Source: Actinotalea subterranea (GTDB lineage Bacteria > Actinomycetota > Actinomycetes > Actinomycetales > Cellulomonadaceae). From it: 64,000 nucleotides of DNA. Location of the stretch: the NCBI RefSeq assembly GCF_008364845.1, contig NZ_VTTP01000014.1, positions 41,423 to 105,422 of the forward strand, read 5' to 3'. The notes below the pieces were generated by a model. It did not search any database. It was given only the letters and a program-made list of their open reading frames with translations, and was not told the origin of the DNA. Positions 16,076 through 24,851 of this stretch are shown here, piece after piece (the first letter of the stretch is position 1; each line of letters opens with the position of its first letter). Position numbers and translations under genes: made by a program.

Positions 16076-17299
16076 TCAGTAGGTCGGCAGGGACGGGTCG
16101 ACGTCGGCGACCCAGGCGAGCACGCCGCCCGCGAGGCTCGTGGCGTCGAAACCCGCCGACGCGAGCGCACGGGCGGCCTGCTCGGAGCGCACGCCGCTGC
16201 GGCAGTGCACCACGAGCGGCAGGTCGCGCGGCAGGTCCGCGAGGCCGCTCCCGTCGAGAACGCGCGCGAGCGGGACGCCGACGGCCCCGGGGATCGAGAC
16301 GATCGACCGCTCGCCCGGCTCGCGCACGTCCACGAGCACGAAGTCGTCGCCGCCGCCCGCACGCACGGCCAGCCGGTCCGCGAGGGCGCGCGCCGTCGTC
16401 GTCCGCACCACCTCCGAGCCCGCCCCTCCGGCCCCGCCGCGGCCGTCGTCACCGTCGCCCCCGTCAGCGCGCGTCGCGCACGCCTGCACCGGCGTCTCCG
16501 TTCCCGCCCAGGCACCGGCCGGGCGCCCGACGAGCGGCACCTCGGTCCACCGCGCCGCGAGCGCGTCGAGCACCAGGACACGGCCGAGCAGGGGCTCCCC
16601 CGCACCCGTCAGCAGCTTCACGGCCTCGGTGGCCATGAGGGAGCCCACCTGGCCGCACAGGGCCCCCAGCACGCCTCCCTCGGCGCACGAGGGCACGCTG
16701 CCCGCCGGCGGCGGCGCCGGGAAGAGGTCCCGCAGCTGCACCGGGGCGACGCCGCTCCCCGCGGGGGGTGCCCCCCAGAACACGGCGACCTGCGCGTCGA
16801 ACCGGAAGATCGAGCCCCAGACCTCCGGCAGGCCGAGGCGCACGCACGCGTCGTTCACCAGGTACCGCGTCGGGAAGTTGTCGGTCCCGTCGATCACGAG
16901 GTCGTAGCCCGCGAGCACCGCGTCGACGTTCTCCGTGCCCAGCCGCACGTGGTGGGTCACGACGTCGACGCCGGGGTCGAGCGCGTGGACGGCGTCGCGC
17001 GCGCTGTCCACCTTCGCGCGCCCGACGTCGTCCCTGCCGTGCACGACCTGCCGCTGGAGGTTGCTCAGCTCCACGGCGTCGGCGTCGACGACCCCGAGGC
17101 GCCCCACGCCCGCCGCCGCCAGGTAGAGCAGGACCGGCGCGCCGAGCCCGCCCGCACCGACCACGCACACGCGCGCGTTGCGCAGCCGACGCTGCCCCTC
17201 CTCGCCGACCTGGGGCAGCAGCAGGTGGCGCGACCAGCGCTCGACCTCCACGCGCGTCAGGGGCGGTCCGGGCTCGACGAGGGGCGGCACGGGCGGCAT
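16076..17299 (-). CDS. moeB: MoeB/ThiF-type adenylyltransferase with C-terminal rhodanese domain
   Basis: A 407-residue protein that would adenylylate the C-terminal Gly-Gly of MoaD and, through its rhodanese domain, help deliver sulfur. Residues 1-265 are the E1-like domain: RWSRHLLLPQVGEEGQ, VVGAGGLGAPVLLYLAAAG, DADAVELSNLQRQV, DGTDNFPTRYLVND. Residues 300-407 are the rhodanese domain with active-site loop VHCRSGVRS. The zinc CxxC pair usual in MoeB is not obvious; CGQ and CAEGG are the nearest cysteines. The ATG at 17299 follows TACCGT by 7 bases, suggesting a leaderless mRNA. A longer frame upstream is antisense to the mod genes. Confidence 0.93.
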   Translation of the reverse strand: MPPVPPLVEPGPPLTRVEVERWSRHLLLPQVGEEGQRRLRNARVCVVGAGGLGAPVLLYLAAAGVGRLGVVDADAVELSNLQRQVVHGRDDVGRAKVDSARDAVHALDPGVDVVTHHVRLGTENVDAVLAGYDLVIDGTDNFPTRYLVNDACVRLGLPEVWGSIFRFDAQVAVFWGAPPAGSGVAPVQLRDLFPAPPPAGSVPSCAEGGVLGALCGQVGSLMATEAVKLLTGAGEPLLGRVLVLDALAARWTEVPLVGRPAGAWAGTETPVQACATRADGGDGDDGRGGAGGAGSEVVRTTTARALADRLAVRAGGGDDFVLVDVREPGERSIVSIPGAVGVPLARVLDGSGLADLPRDLPLVVHCRSGVRSEQAARALASAGFDATSLAGGVLAWVADVDPSLPTY

Positions 17300-17306
17300 G
17301 CCCCCC

Positions 17307-17312
17307 ACGGTA
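17307..17312 (-). promoter_or_regulatory. -10 element of moeB (leaderless)
   Basis: TACCGT on the minus strand lies 7 bases before the moeB ATG at 17299 and fits the TANNNT consensus. Transcription would begin at or within a base of the start codon. Confidence 0.45.
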
Positions 17313-17446
17313 CGTGGGCCCGCACAGCGTCGACCGTGCGGCGCCGCAGGGCACCTCGGCGCGTCCGCCCCCGAGGCACCGGCGACCGCTCGCGAGCGCG
17401 GGTGCGCGACCGCTCGCCGGCGGGCGCCGACCGCACCCGCGCCCGT

Positions 17447-17495
17447 GCCGCAGATGCGGCCCATCGGTCGCCTCGGTGCCGCATCTGCGTACACT
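17447..17495 (+). promoter_or_regulatory. Tandem operator dyads and leaderless promoter of the modE-like gene
   Basis: The perfect 6-2-6 dyad GCCGCA-GA-TGCGGC (17447-17460) is followed by a partial copy, CCGCA-TC-TGCG (17479-17489). Their centres are 31 bases apart, about three helical turns. The second copy abuts TACACT (17490-17495), a good TANNNT -10 that ends 6 bases before the ATG at 17502. This layout is what an autoregulatory ModE-type repressor binding over its own promoter would give. Confidence 0.55.
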
Positions 17496-17501
17496 CCCTG
17501 C

Positions 17502-17915
17502 ATGCCGCAGTACCGCATCCGCGAGGCCGCCGACCTGCTCGGCGTGAGCACCGACACGGTGCGTCGCTGGTCCGACGCGGGACGCCTGACGACGGGGCTC
17601 GACGCCTCGGGACGCCAGGTCGTCGACGGACGGGTGCTCGCCGAGCTCGCGCAGGAGCTCGCCCGCGAGCCGCGCGAGCACGGTGCGCCCGGCGTCGTCG
17701 TCGGCCGCTCCGTGCGCAACCGCTTCACGGGCCTGGTGACGCGCGTCGTGCGGGACACGGTCATGGCGCAGGTCGAGATCCAGGCCGGGCCGCACCGGGT
17801 CGTCTCGCTCATCAGCCGGGAGGCCGCGGACGAGCTCGGGCTGGAGCCCGGCGTCCTCGCGGTGGCGGCGGTCAAGTCCACCGACGTCGCCGTCGAGCGC
17901 GTGGCGCCACGATGA
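17502..17915 (+). CDS. MerR-type HTH plus molybdate-binding (Mop/TOBE) regulator
   Basis: A 137-residue ModE-like regulator. Residues 1-45 are a MerR-type helix-turn-helix (YRIREAADLLGVSTDTVRRW). Residues 65-132 are a Mop/TOBE oxyanion-binding domain (SVRNRFTGLVTRVV...AQVEIQAG...SLISREAADELGL). Such single-Mop proteins bind molybdate as oligomers. Being first in the operon with modABC, it probably controls molybdate uptake in response to molybdate. The start is set by a TACACT -10 six bases upstream. It overlaps modA by 4 bases. Confidence 0.88.
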   Translation: MPQYRIREAADLLGVSTDTVRRWSDAGRLTTGLDASGRQVVDGRVLAELAQELAREPREHGAPGVVVGRSVRNRFTGLVTRVVRDTVMAQVEIQAGPHRVVSLISREAADELGLEPGVLAVAAVKSTDVAVERVAPR

Positions 17916-18862
17916 CCAGGCCTTCGCGCCGGGCGGCGCTCGTCGCGGGGCTGGCCGTCCTCGCCGCCGTCGTCGGCGTCCTGGTCTGGTCCGACGCGAC
18001 CGGTCGCGGCGACGCGGCACCGTCGAGCGCACCGTCGGGCCGGCCCGACGAGAGCTCGGCCGCCACGGCCACGCGGACGCCGGAGGGCGACGACGCCGAT
18101 GACGAGATCAGCGGCGAGATCACGGTCCTCGCGGCCGCGTCGCTCACGGACGCGTTCACGGTCATCGTGGACCGGTTCGAGCTCGACCACCCGGGCGTGA
18201 GCGTGACCCTCGGCACCGGCGGGAGCGCGAGCCTCGCGGCGCAGGTCGCCGCCGGTGCGCCCGTGGACGTCCTGGCCACGGCCGACGAGCGCACGATGCG
18301 GCTCGCGCTCGACGGCCTCGCGACCGCCGGCCTCGCGTCGCCGTCGACCGACGGCAGCAGCACCGGGGGCAGCGGCACCACGGGCGGCGACCCGGACGTC
18401 GAGGTCTTCGCACGCAACACGCTCGCCCTCGCCGTGCCCCTCGGCGACCCCGGTGACGTCGCCTCCCTGGAGGACCTCGACCGCGACGACGTGACGTTCG
18501 CGGCGTGCGCCGTCGAGGTGCCCTGCGGCGCCGCGGCCCGCGACGTCCTGGCCGCGGCCGGGATCGACCGTGACCCGGTCACGTACGAGAGCGACGTGAC
18601 CGCGGTGCTCACCAAGGTCCTGTGGGGCGAGGTGGACGCGGGCCTCGTGTACGCGTCCGACGTGCGTCCCGGCGCCCCCGCCGTGCGCGACGGGGGCGTG
18701 CGCACCGTCCCCATCCCCGACGACCTCAACGTCACGACCTCCTACCCCATCGCGGTGCTCCCCCGCGCACAGGAGAGCCCCGCGGCGCGCGCCTTCGTCG
18801 ACGCGGTGCTCTCCGACCGCGGCGTCCAGGTGCTGCGCGACGCGGGGTTCCTCGCCCCGTGA
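17912..18862 (+). CDS. modA: Molybdate ABC transporter, substrate-binding protein
   Basis: ModA captures molybdate outside the membrane and delivers it to ModBC. The 316-residue product starts with RR and a single hydrophobic helix (LVAGLAVLAAVVGVLVW), then a Ser/Asp-rich spacer. No lipobox cysteine is present, so it is either secreted or held by an uncleaved signal anchor. The mature part has VLAAASLTDAF, TGGSASLAAQVAAGAPVDVLATAD and LWGEVDAGLVYASDV, all typical of ModA. A Gly/Ser/Thr-rich insert (about residues 147-164) splits lobe 1. The ATG overlaps the upstream stop. Confidence 0.92.
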   Translation: MTRPSRRAALVAGLAVLAAVVGVLVWSDATGRGDAAPSSAPSGRPDESSAATATRTPEGDDADDEISGEITVLAAASLTDAFTVIVDRFELDHPGVSVTLGTGGSASLAAQVAAGAPVDVLATADERTMRLALDGLATAGLASPSTDGSSTGGSGTTGGDPDVEVFARNTLALAVPLGDPGDVASLEDLDRDDVTFAACAVEVPCGAAARDVLAAAGIDRDPVTYESDVTAVLTKVLWGEVDAGLVYASDVRPGAPAVRDGGVRTVPIPDDLNVTTSYPIAVLPRAQESPAARAFVDAVLSDRGVQVLRDAGFLAP

Positions 18863-19755
18863 CGGCGCCCGCCCGCCCCGGGACGGCGCCCGCCCGCCCC
18901 ACGACGGCGCCCGACGGCGCCGCCCGTCCCGTGGCGGCGGTCGCCCGCACCGGCCGGCCCGCGGTCTCGCGCGCCGCGCTCGTGCCCGCGCTGCTCGGTC
19001 TCGCGTTCCTCGTCGGGCCGCTCGTCGGGCTGGTGGCGCGCGCGCCCTGGGCGGACCTGCCGGCGATCCTCGCGGCGCCGGCGGTGCGGCAGTCGCTCGT
19101 CCTGTCGTTGTGGACCTCGACCCTTGCCACGGCCGTCGCCGTCGTCCTCGGCGTCCCGCTCGCGTGGCTCCTGGCACGCGCCGCGCTGCCCGGCATGCGC
19201 TGGCTGCGTGCGCTCGTGACGCTCCCGCTCGTGCTGCCGCCGGTGGTCGGGGGCGTCGCGCTCCTCACGGTGCTCGGCCGCACGGGCCCGGTGGGCGGGC
19301 TGCTCGACCGCTGGCTCGGGATCACGCTGCCCTTCACGCCCGCCGCCGTCGTGCTCGCCCAGGCTTTCGTCGCGATGCCGTTCCTCGTCGTGACCGTCGA
19401 GGGCGCGCTGCGCAGTGCGGACCGACGGTTCGAGGAGGCCGCAGCCTGCCTCGGCGCGTCGCGCTCGACGGTCCTGCTGCGCGTGACGCTCCCCCTGGTC
19501 GGGCCGTCCGTCGGGGCGGGGGCCGTCCTCGCGTGGGCACGCGCGCTCGGCGAGTTCGGGGCGACCGTCACGTTCGCGGGGAGCTTCCCCGGGCGCACGC
19601 AGACCCTGCCGCTCACCGTCTACCGTGCGCTCGAGTCCGACCCGGACGCGGCGATCGCCCTGAGCGTCGTCCTGCTCGCCGTGTGCGTCGCCGTCCTCGT
19701 GGGGCTCAGGGGCCGGTGGCTCGGGCCGGGCAGCCCCACGGCGGTCGCGCGATGA
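18859..19755 (+). CDS. modB: Molybdate ABC transporter, permease
   Basis: ModB is the membrane channel of the molybdate importer. The 298-residue protein has about six hydrophobic segments after a Pro/Ala-rich N-terminus. The ABC permease EAA loop reads EEAAACLGASRSTVLLRVTLPLV, which contacts ModC. ARALGEFGATVTFAGS is typical of ModB. The GTG start overlaps the modA stop. Other GTG starts within the first 30 low-complexity residues cannot be excluded. Confidence 0.93.
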   Translation: MTAPARPGTAPARPTTAPDGAARPVAAVARTGRPAVSRAALVPALLGLAFLVGPLVGLVARAPWADLPAILAAPAVRQSLVLSLWTSTLATAVAVVLGVPLAWLLARAALPGMRWLRALVTLPLVLPPVVGGVALLTVLGRTGPVGGLLDRWLGITLPFTPAAVVLAQAFVAMPFLVVTVEGALRSADRRFEEAAACLGASRSTVLLRVTLPLVGPSVGAGAVLAWARALGEFGATVTFAGSFPGRTQTLPLTVYRALESDPDAAIALSVVLLAVCVAVLVGLRGRWLGPGSPTAVAR

Positions 19756-19774
19756 GCCCGGACGCGAGGCCGGC

Positions 19775-20959
19775 GTGACGGCGCCGAGCGGTCTGCGCCT
19801 GGCCGGGACCGTGCGGCGGGGCGCGTTCACGGTGGACGTCGACCTCGCCGTCGGCCCCGGGGAGGTGGTCGCGCTCCTCGGCCCCAACGGCGCGGGCAAG
19901 TCGACGCTCGTGCGAACCGTCGCCGGTCTGGAGGCTCTGGCGACAGGTCGCCTGACGCACGGCGAGGAGACCTGGGACGACGCCGCGGCGCAGGTTCACC
20001 GGCCCGCGTCGCGGCGTCACGTGGGCACCGTGTTCCAGGACCACCGCCTGTTCCCGCACCTGACCGTCCTGGAGAACGTCGCGTTCGGCCCGCGCGCCCT
20101 CGGGACGCCGCGCGCGGGTGCGACGGCCACCGCGCACGCCTGGCTCGATCGTCTCGGTGTCGCGGATCTGGCCCGGCGGCGCCCCACCCACCTCTCGGGC
20201 GGCCAGGCGCAGCGGGTCGCGCTCGCGCGCGCCCTCGCGACCGATCCGGGCGTCCTCGTCCTCGACGAGCCGCTGGCGGCGCTGGACGCCGAGGCGCGCG
20301 CCCACGTGCGACGCGCGCTCGCCGAGCACCTGCGCGAGTTCGCGGGGCCGTGCGTGCTCGTGACGCACGACCTCGGGGACGCGCTCGCCCTGGCCGACCG
20401 CATCGTCGTCGTCGAGGATGGCCGCGTCGTGCAGAGCGGGGAGCCGGCCGACCTGCTGGACCGTCCCCTCACCGCGTACGTCGCGCGGCTCCTCGGGGTG
20501 AACCTGCTCCACGGGACCGCGGGTGCGGAGGGCGCGGTGGTCCTCGACGGGGCGGCCGCGCCGGGAGGACCGGCCCCGGGCGCCCGCGGCTGGGACCTGC
20601 CCACGCCGGAGGGGCTCGCACCGGGCACCGCGGTGCTCGTCGCCGTCCGCCCGTCGGCCCTGCGGCTCGCGCCGGTCCCGGGGGGCGACCGGGACGACGC
20701 GCGGGCCGACAGGCCCGACGACAGGTCGGGCGACGGACCGGGCGACGGGCGTGCCGGCTGGACGGCGACGGTCACCTCGGTCACGCCGTGGGGCGAGCAC
20801 CTCCAGGTCGAGCTCGCCGCCCGGACCGGCCCGGCGGCGGAGGTCCCGATGACGGCAGAGGTCGCCGTCTCGATGCTCGGCCGGCTCAGGGTCGGCGACC
20901 TCGTGGAGGTCCGGATCGCCCCCGACGGTGCGCACGCCTACCCCGCACCGCGGGACTGA
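19775..20959 (+). CDS. modC: Molybdate ABC transporter, ATP-binding protein
   Basis: ModC powers uptake. The 394-residue protein has Walker A GPNGAGKST, Q-loop VFQDHRLFPHLTV, signature LSGGQAQRVALARALA, Walker B VLVLDEPLAALD and switch histidine LVTHDL. Residues 285-394 are a C-terminal TOBE/Mop-type regulatory region interrupted by a Gly/Asp-rich insert (about 305-328), where molybdate may feed back on transport. It starts at GTG 19775, 19 bases after modB. It converges on nirK, with a strong hairpin between. Confidence 0.94.
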   Translation: MTAPSGLRLAGTVRRGAFTVDVDLAVGPGEVVALLGPNGAGKSTLVRTVAGLEALATGRLTHGEETWDDAAAQVHRPASRRHVGTVFQDHRLFPHLTVLENVAFGPRALGTPRAGATATAHAWLDRLGVADLARRRPTHLSGGQAQRVALARALATDPGVLVLDEPLAALDAEARAHVRRALAEHLREFAGPCVLVTHDLGDALALADRIVVVEDGRVVQSGEPADLLDRPLTAYVARLLGVNLLHGTAGAEGAVVLDGAAAPGGPAPGARGWDLPTPEGLAPGTAVLVAVRPSALRLAPVPGGDRDDARADRPDDRSGDGPGDGRAGWTATVTSVTPWGEHLQVELAARTGPAAEVPMTAEVAVSMLGRLRVGDLVEVRIAPDGAHAYPAPRD

Positions 20960-20963
20960 GCGC

Positions 20964-21005
20964 GGCGCCCCCGCGCCGGGTGCACGCATGGCCCGGGGGG
21001 GCGCC
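20964..21005. terminator. Bidirectional hairpin between modC and nirK
   Basis: GGCGCCCCC (20964-20972) pairs with GGGGGCGCC (20997-21005), and the loop contains a further CCGGG/CCCGG stem. It fills the 53-base gap between convergent genes and starts 5 bases after the modC stop. There is no T tract, as is common for high-GC actinobacterial terminators. Confidence 0.6.
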
Positions 21006-21012
21006 CGCCCGG

Positions 21013-23700
21013 TCAGTCGGTCACGTCGAGGAACCCGTGCGCGCCGCGTTCGGCGTCGACCATGAGGTGCGACACGAACGGATAGCGCCCGGCCTCGGGC
21101 AGGCTCAGCTCGACGAACCCGCCCTGGGCGGGCAGCAGGCCGAGAACCTGCGAGCCGCCCGTGCCCGTCGCGTCGCCGGCCGCCGCCCGGTCTGGCCCGC
21201 CGAGGCGGTAGGCGCCCTCGAGGTACACGGTGTCGAACTGGCCGCCCACCACGTGGAACGCGCTGGACCGGTTGGGCCCCGCGTCGAGCACCCACACGCG
21301 GACGCGCTCGCCGACGCGCGCCGCCAGCGGGGCGTGGTCGTACTGCCCCGCGTAGCCGTTGAAGGCGACGGCGTCGGGCTGCTCGGCGTTGATCTTGTCG
21401 GCGTCCGCGATGCCACCCTGCTCGCCCAGGTAGAGCTCGGACTGGACCACGAGGTACTCCCGGTCCACGGGCGCGAGGTCGGGCGGGTCGATCACGACGG
21501 CACCGAACATGCCGTTCGCGATGTGCAGGGACATCGGCATCGTCGAGCAGTGGTACATCCAGATGCCGGAGCGCGTCGCCGTGAAGGTGTACGTCAGGGT
21601 CTCGCCGGGCTCGATCGTGCGCATCGGCTCGTCAGGCGCGAGCGCCCCGGCGTGGAAGTCGATGGAGTGCCCCAGCGAGCCGTCGTTCACCAGGGTGATC
21701 TCGAACGTGTCCCCGACCCGGCCCCGCAGGGCTGGGCCTGGCGCGGTGCCGCCGAAGGTCCACAGCGTCTGCCGGACGCCCGGGGCGACCTCCTGCTCGA
21801 CCTCCTGGACCTCGAGCGTGACGCGGTGCACCGTCGTGTCGTCAGCCGGGGCGAGCACCGGGTCGTACGGCTCGAAGCCCTTGCCCGGCTCGCCCATGAG
21901 GTCCATGTCCGCCGCGGCGGACGTCCCGGCGGGCGCGCCCGCGTGCCCCGCTGAGCCGTCGGGGCCGGCGTGGCCGCCCGACGTCCCGGACACGTCGCCG
22001 GCCGCGCCGTCGGCGCCGGCGTCGACGACCGCCTCGCCGTCCCCTGCCACCACCACCTCGAACACCATGCCCATCTGGCGGTGTCCGGCGACGGAGCACC
22101 AGCCCTGGAGCCCGCTCCCGACGACGCCTACCTCGACGCGTGCGGTGGCGCCGGCCGCGATCCTCCCCGACGACGCACCGCTCTCGAGCACCAGGTCGTG
22201 GACGGTGGTGTCGGTGTTCGTCACGAGGAGCACGAGCTCGTCCCCCGCGGCGACCTCGACGGATGCCGGCGTGAAGCGCATGTCCTGGGCGAGCACCTCG
22301 ACCTCGACCACCCGGCCGGTCGCCTCGACGGCCGCCGCGGGCGAGCCGCCGAGCGTGCTCAGGCCGACCGCCGCGGGGTCGGCCGCGACGCCGCCCGCGA
22401 CGATCAGCGCCAGGGCGCCGGCGGCCGCGAGGCCGGGGCCCATGGGCCGACGCGGCGGGACCAGCAGGTCGACGGCCGGCATGGCCGCGGGGCCGGTCTG
22501 CGGCAGTGCGCGCATGCGGCGCGACACGACGGCGGCCCGGACGAGCAGCACGGGCGTCGCGGCCATCGCGCCCAGCACGGCCATCGACGTGCCGACGCGC
22601 ACGAGGCTCGGCGCGGGCAGCAGGAAGAGGGCCAGGCCCACGTTCGTCAGGACGAGGCGCGCTGTGCCGCCACGCTCGGCGACGGCCCTGGCCGCCCGGA
22701 CGGCTGACGGTCCGCCGCCGAGCACCATGGGACCGAGGTGGGTGAGCGCACCGAGCAGGACCTGCGCGGCGAACCCGACGACGACGGGCACGAGCATCCC
22801 GGCGAGCCGGGCCTGCGCGACGGCCCAGCCGTCCGCCGATGCGAGGGCGACCGCCCAGAGCAGCACGGTCAGGACGAGCCAGAGCCAGGACAGGCCGACC
22901 GAGCGGGACGCGAAGGCGTCGGGCAGTCGGCGTCTCGCCTCGACGACCAGGGGCCATGAGGTCCGCAGCAGGCCGAGCAGGTACACGACGAGGCCTGCGG
23001 CGCCGAGCGGCTGCACGCCCGTGGCCGCGCCGACGAGGACCACGGCGAGCCCGGCCACGAGCACCGCGAGCCCGTGCCGGGCAGCGACGTGTGCGTCGGG
23101 CGCGAGCTGGACGCGCAGCATCGTGGGCCAGAGCGTGACCATCGTGCCCACCACCGTGAGCCCCACCCAGCCGAGCATCATGACCACGACGTGCGCGACG
23201 TAGGCACGCGCGGCGGTGTCACCTGCCGCATCGGCCCGCGCGAGGAGCGCACCGAGCGCGGCGCCGACGGGCAGCGCGAGCGCGGCAGCCACGAAGTACC
23301 AGGCCGTCCACCCGAGCCTGACGCCCAGCGCACCGCGACCCTGGTCGACCAGTGCGGCGGCGTGCCACAGCGCTGTCGCACCGACGAGCGCGGCCCCGGC
23401 GACCACGAGCGGCCACGTCCCGCCCAGCAGTCCTGCCACGACCGCGAGCGCTCCGACGGTGTGACCGGCGAGCCGCACCGCCTGCGCGCGCAGACCGCCC
23501 CGGAGCGGTCGCCGGCGCACGGCCTCAGCGAAGTGCGCGCTCCAGATGAGGACGGCCGTGCTCACGGCACCGAGCAGGAGGAGGTGCGTCATGAGCCAGG
23601 GCGCGGCCGGGATCGAGCGGTGCCCGACGGCGACGACGGCAGCCGCGACGAGCCATGCGACGACGAGGGCGTTGACGCGCACGTGCCAGCGGGCCCTCAT
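21013..23700 (-). CDS. nirK: Membrane-anchored copper nitrite reductase with extra cupredoxin domain
   Basis: The 895-residue protein would reduce nitrite to NO. Residues 1 to about 450 contain about eleven membrane segments with several His in helices (THLLLLGAVSTAVLIWSAHF, YVAHVVVMMLGWVG, LTHLGPMVLGG), resembling NnrS-type membrane domains. Residues 470-570 are a cupredoxin with type 1 ligands in TVHDLV and WCSVAGHRQMGM. The C-terminal 310 residues are a two-domain NirK: GHSIDFHAG (His, Asp, His), YHCSTMPMSLHIANGM (His, Cys, His, Met), SSAFHVVGG (catalytic His) and FVSHLMVDAERGAHG (type 2 His), closest in motif to AniA-type enzymes. The start at 23700 overlaps the upstream gene's stop (ATGA). 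Confidence 0.9.
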   Translation of the reverse strand: MRARWHVRVNALVVAWLVAAAVVAVGHRSIPAAPWLMTHLLLLGAVSTAVLIWSAHFAEAVRRRPLRGGLRAQAVRLAGHTVGALAVVAGLLGGTWPLVVAGAALVGATALWHAAALVDQGRGALGVRLGWTAWYFVAAALALPVGAALGALLARADAAGDTAARAYVAHVVVMMLGWVGLTVVGTMVTLWPTMLRVQLAPDAHVAARHGLAVLVAGLAVVLVGAATGVQPLGAAGLVVYLLGLLRTSWPLVVEARRRLPDAFASRSVGLSWLWLVLTVLLWAVALASADGWAVAQARLAGMLVPVVVGFAAQVLLGALTHLGPMVLGGGPSAVRAARAVAERGGTARLVLTNVGLALFLLPAPSLVRVGTSMAVLGAMAATPVLLVRAAVVSRRMRALPQTGPAAMPAVDLLVPPRRPMGPGLAAAGALALIVAGGVAADPAAVGLSTLGGSPAAAVEATGRVVEVEVLAQDMRFTPASVEVAAGDELVLLVTNTDTTVHDLVLESGASSGRIAAGATARVEVGVVGSGLQGWCSVAGHRQMGMVFEVVVAGDGEAVVDAGADGAAGDVSGTSGGHAGPDGSAGHAGAPAGTSAAADMDLMGEPGKGFEPYDPVLAPADDTTVHRVTLEVQEVEQEVAPGVRQTLWTFGGTAPGPALRGRVGDTFEITLVNDGSLGHSIDFHAGALAPDEPMRTIEPGETLTYTFTATRSGIWMYHCSTMPMSLHIANGMFGAVVIDPPDLAPVDREYLVVQSELYLGEQGGIADADKINAEQPDAVAFNGYAGQYDHAPLAARVGERVRVWVLDAGPNRSSAFHVVGGQFDTVYLEGAYRLGGPDRAAAGDATGTGGSQVLGLLPAQGGFVELSLPEAGRYPFVSHLMVDAERGAHGFLDVTD

Positions 23701-24851
23701 CGGACCGGCTCCGCGACGCGCGGGGCGACGGACGCCGTCGGGACATCGGCACGCCTGGCGCGTGCCCGAGGTGCCCGAAGCTCCCGACGCCGGCCGGTGA
23801 CCGACGACCACACGGCGACGAGCACGAAGGCCAGGACCGCGGCGACGTTGAGCGCGCCGCCGGTCTGCAGCGCGGCCGCCGAGCCCCACAGGTCACCGCC
23901 GACGACGCGGACGGCCAGGGACGCGTGGAGCAGCGCGACAGGGGCGTAGAACGCGGGGTGGTAGGGCAGGGGCCGGCCGAGCACCGCGGGGAGGATCACG
24001 GGGGCGTGGGCCATGATCATCGACATGGTGAAGCCGAGGAACACGGCGTGGATCACGCCGTCGTACGCTGGCCCGCCGTCCACGCGCCCGAGCAGGAGCC
24101 AGATGCCGCCGGCCACGAGGAGCCAGGCGTAGCCGCCGAGCAGGCACCAGGCCATGTACCTCGGCAGCGCCGTGGACCGGATCGTGCGGCGCGCGACGTC
24201 GTACCGCACGAGCACGAGGACGAGCGCGAGCAGCGCGAGGCCGAGCGCGGGGTGCGCGACGCGCGGCCACAGCGGGGTCACGGCGACGGCCGCGAACACG
24301 GCGACGCCCAGGGCGAGGAGGGCACGCTCGACGCGGGGTCCGAGGGCGCCGACGCGGGCGAGCTCGAGCCGCTCCCCCGCGATGGTCAGCACGAGGAAGC
24401 CGGCGAACCACGGGAGCGACGTCGCGACGGGGGCACCGCCCCACCAGAGGAGCGCCGAGCCCGTCGCGAGGAACCCGCCGAGGACCTGCAGGGCCAGGGC
24501 GCCGGACTCCTGGCGCCGCCACAGGCCGGCGTACACGGCGAGCTGCCCGGCGGCACCGAGGACGAGGACGCCCTGCCCGACGGGCAGGGGTGCGGCGCTC
24601 AGCAGCAGGAGAGCACCGAGGCCGAGCCCCGCGGGTGCGGCGTAGCCCCACCAGCGCCGGAGCGCGACGGCCCGCTCGAGTGCGACGACGGTCCCGACGA
24701 AGCCGAGCACGAGCACGGGGCCGTGGACCTGGGGCAGCCGCTCGGTGGTCACGGGCGCGGGCAGGCCCAGGAGGAGGAGGGCAGCGTCGAGGCCTGCGAG
24801 CAGGGCGAGACCGCCGGGCAGCAGCAGGGCCACCCGCGCGCGAGTTTTCAC
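23697..24851 (-). CDS. NnrS-like polytopic membrane protein
   Basis: A 384-residue protein with about twelve hydrophobic segments and a charged C-terminal tail. His-containing motifs (LPQVHGPVLVLGFVGTVVALERAVAL, split by Gly; GVIHAVFLGFTMSMIMAHAP; ALLHASLAV) recall NnrS-type proteins that accompany NO-producing systems, but the match is by pattern only. The start chosen is GTG 24849-24851 (VKTRAR), preceded by TTGAGGG. It is the first gene of a two-gene unit with nirK, overlapping it by 4 bases, so a role beside nitrite reductase in NO handling or copper/heme biogenesis is likely. Confidence 0.7.
   Translation of the reverse strand: MKTRARVALLLPGGLALLAGLDAALLLLGLPAPVTTERLPQVHGPVLVLGFVGTVVALERAVALRRWWGYAAPAGLGLGALLLLSAAPLPVGQGVLVLGAAGQLAVYAGLWRRQESGALALQVLGGFLATGSALLWWGGAPVATSLPWFAGFLVLTIAGERLELARVGALGPRVERALLALGVAVFAAVAVTPLWPRVAHPALGLALLALVLVLVRYDVARRTIRSTALPRYMAWCLLGGYAWLLVAGGIWLLLGRVDGGPAYDGVIHAVFLGFTMSMIMAHAPVILPAVLGRPLPYHPAFYAPVALLHASLAVRVVGGDLWGSAAALQTGGALNVAAVLAFVLVAVWSSVTGRRRELRAPRARARRADVPTASVAPRVAEPVR

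Noticed and set aside
21013..23700. Loss of the catalytic His in NirK
   Set aside because: A first alignment to the LIHSQANRD segment suggested His to Asp, but the catalytic His belongs to the (R/S)xxH-(L/V)(I/V)GG motif, present here as SSAFHVVGG.
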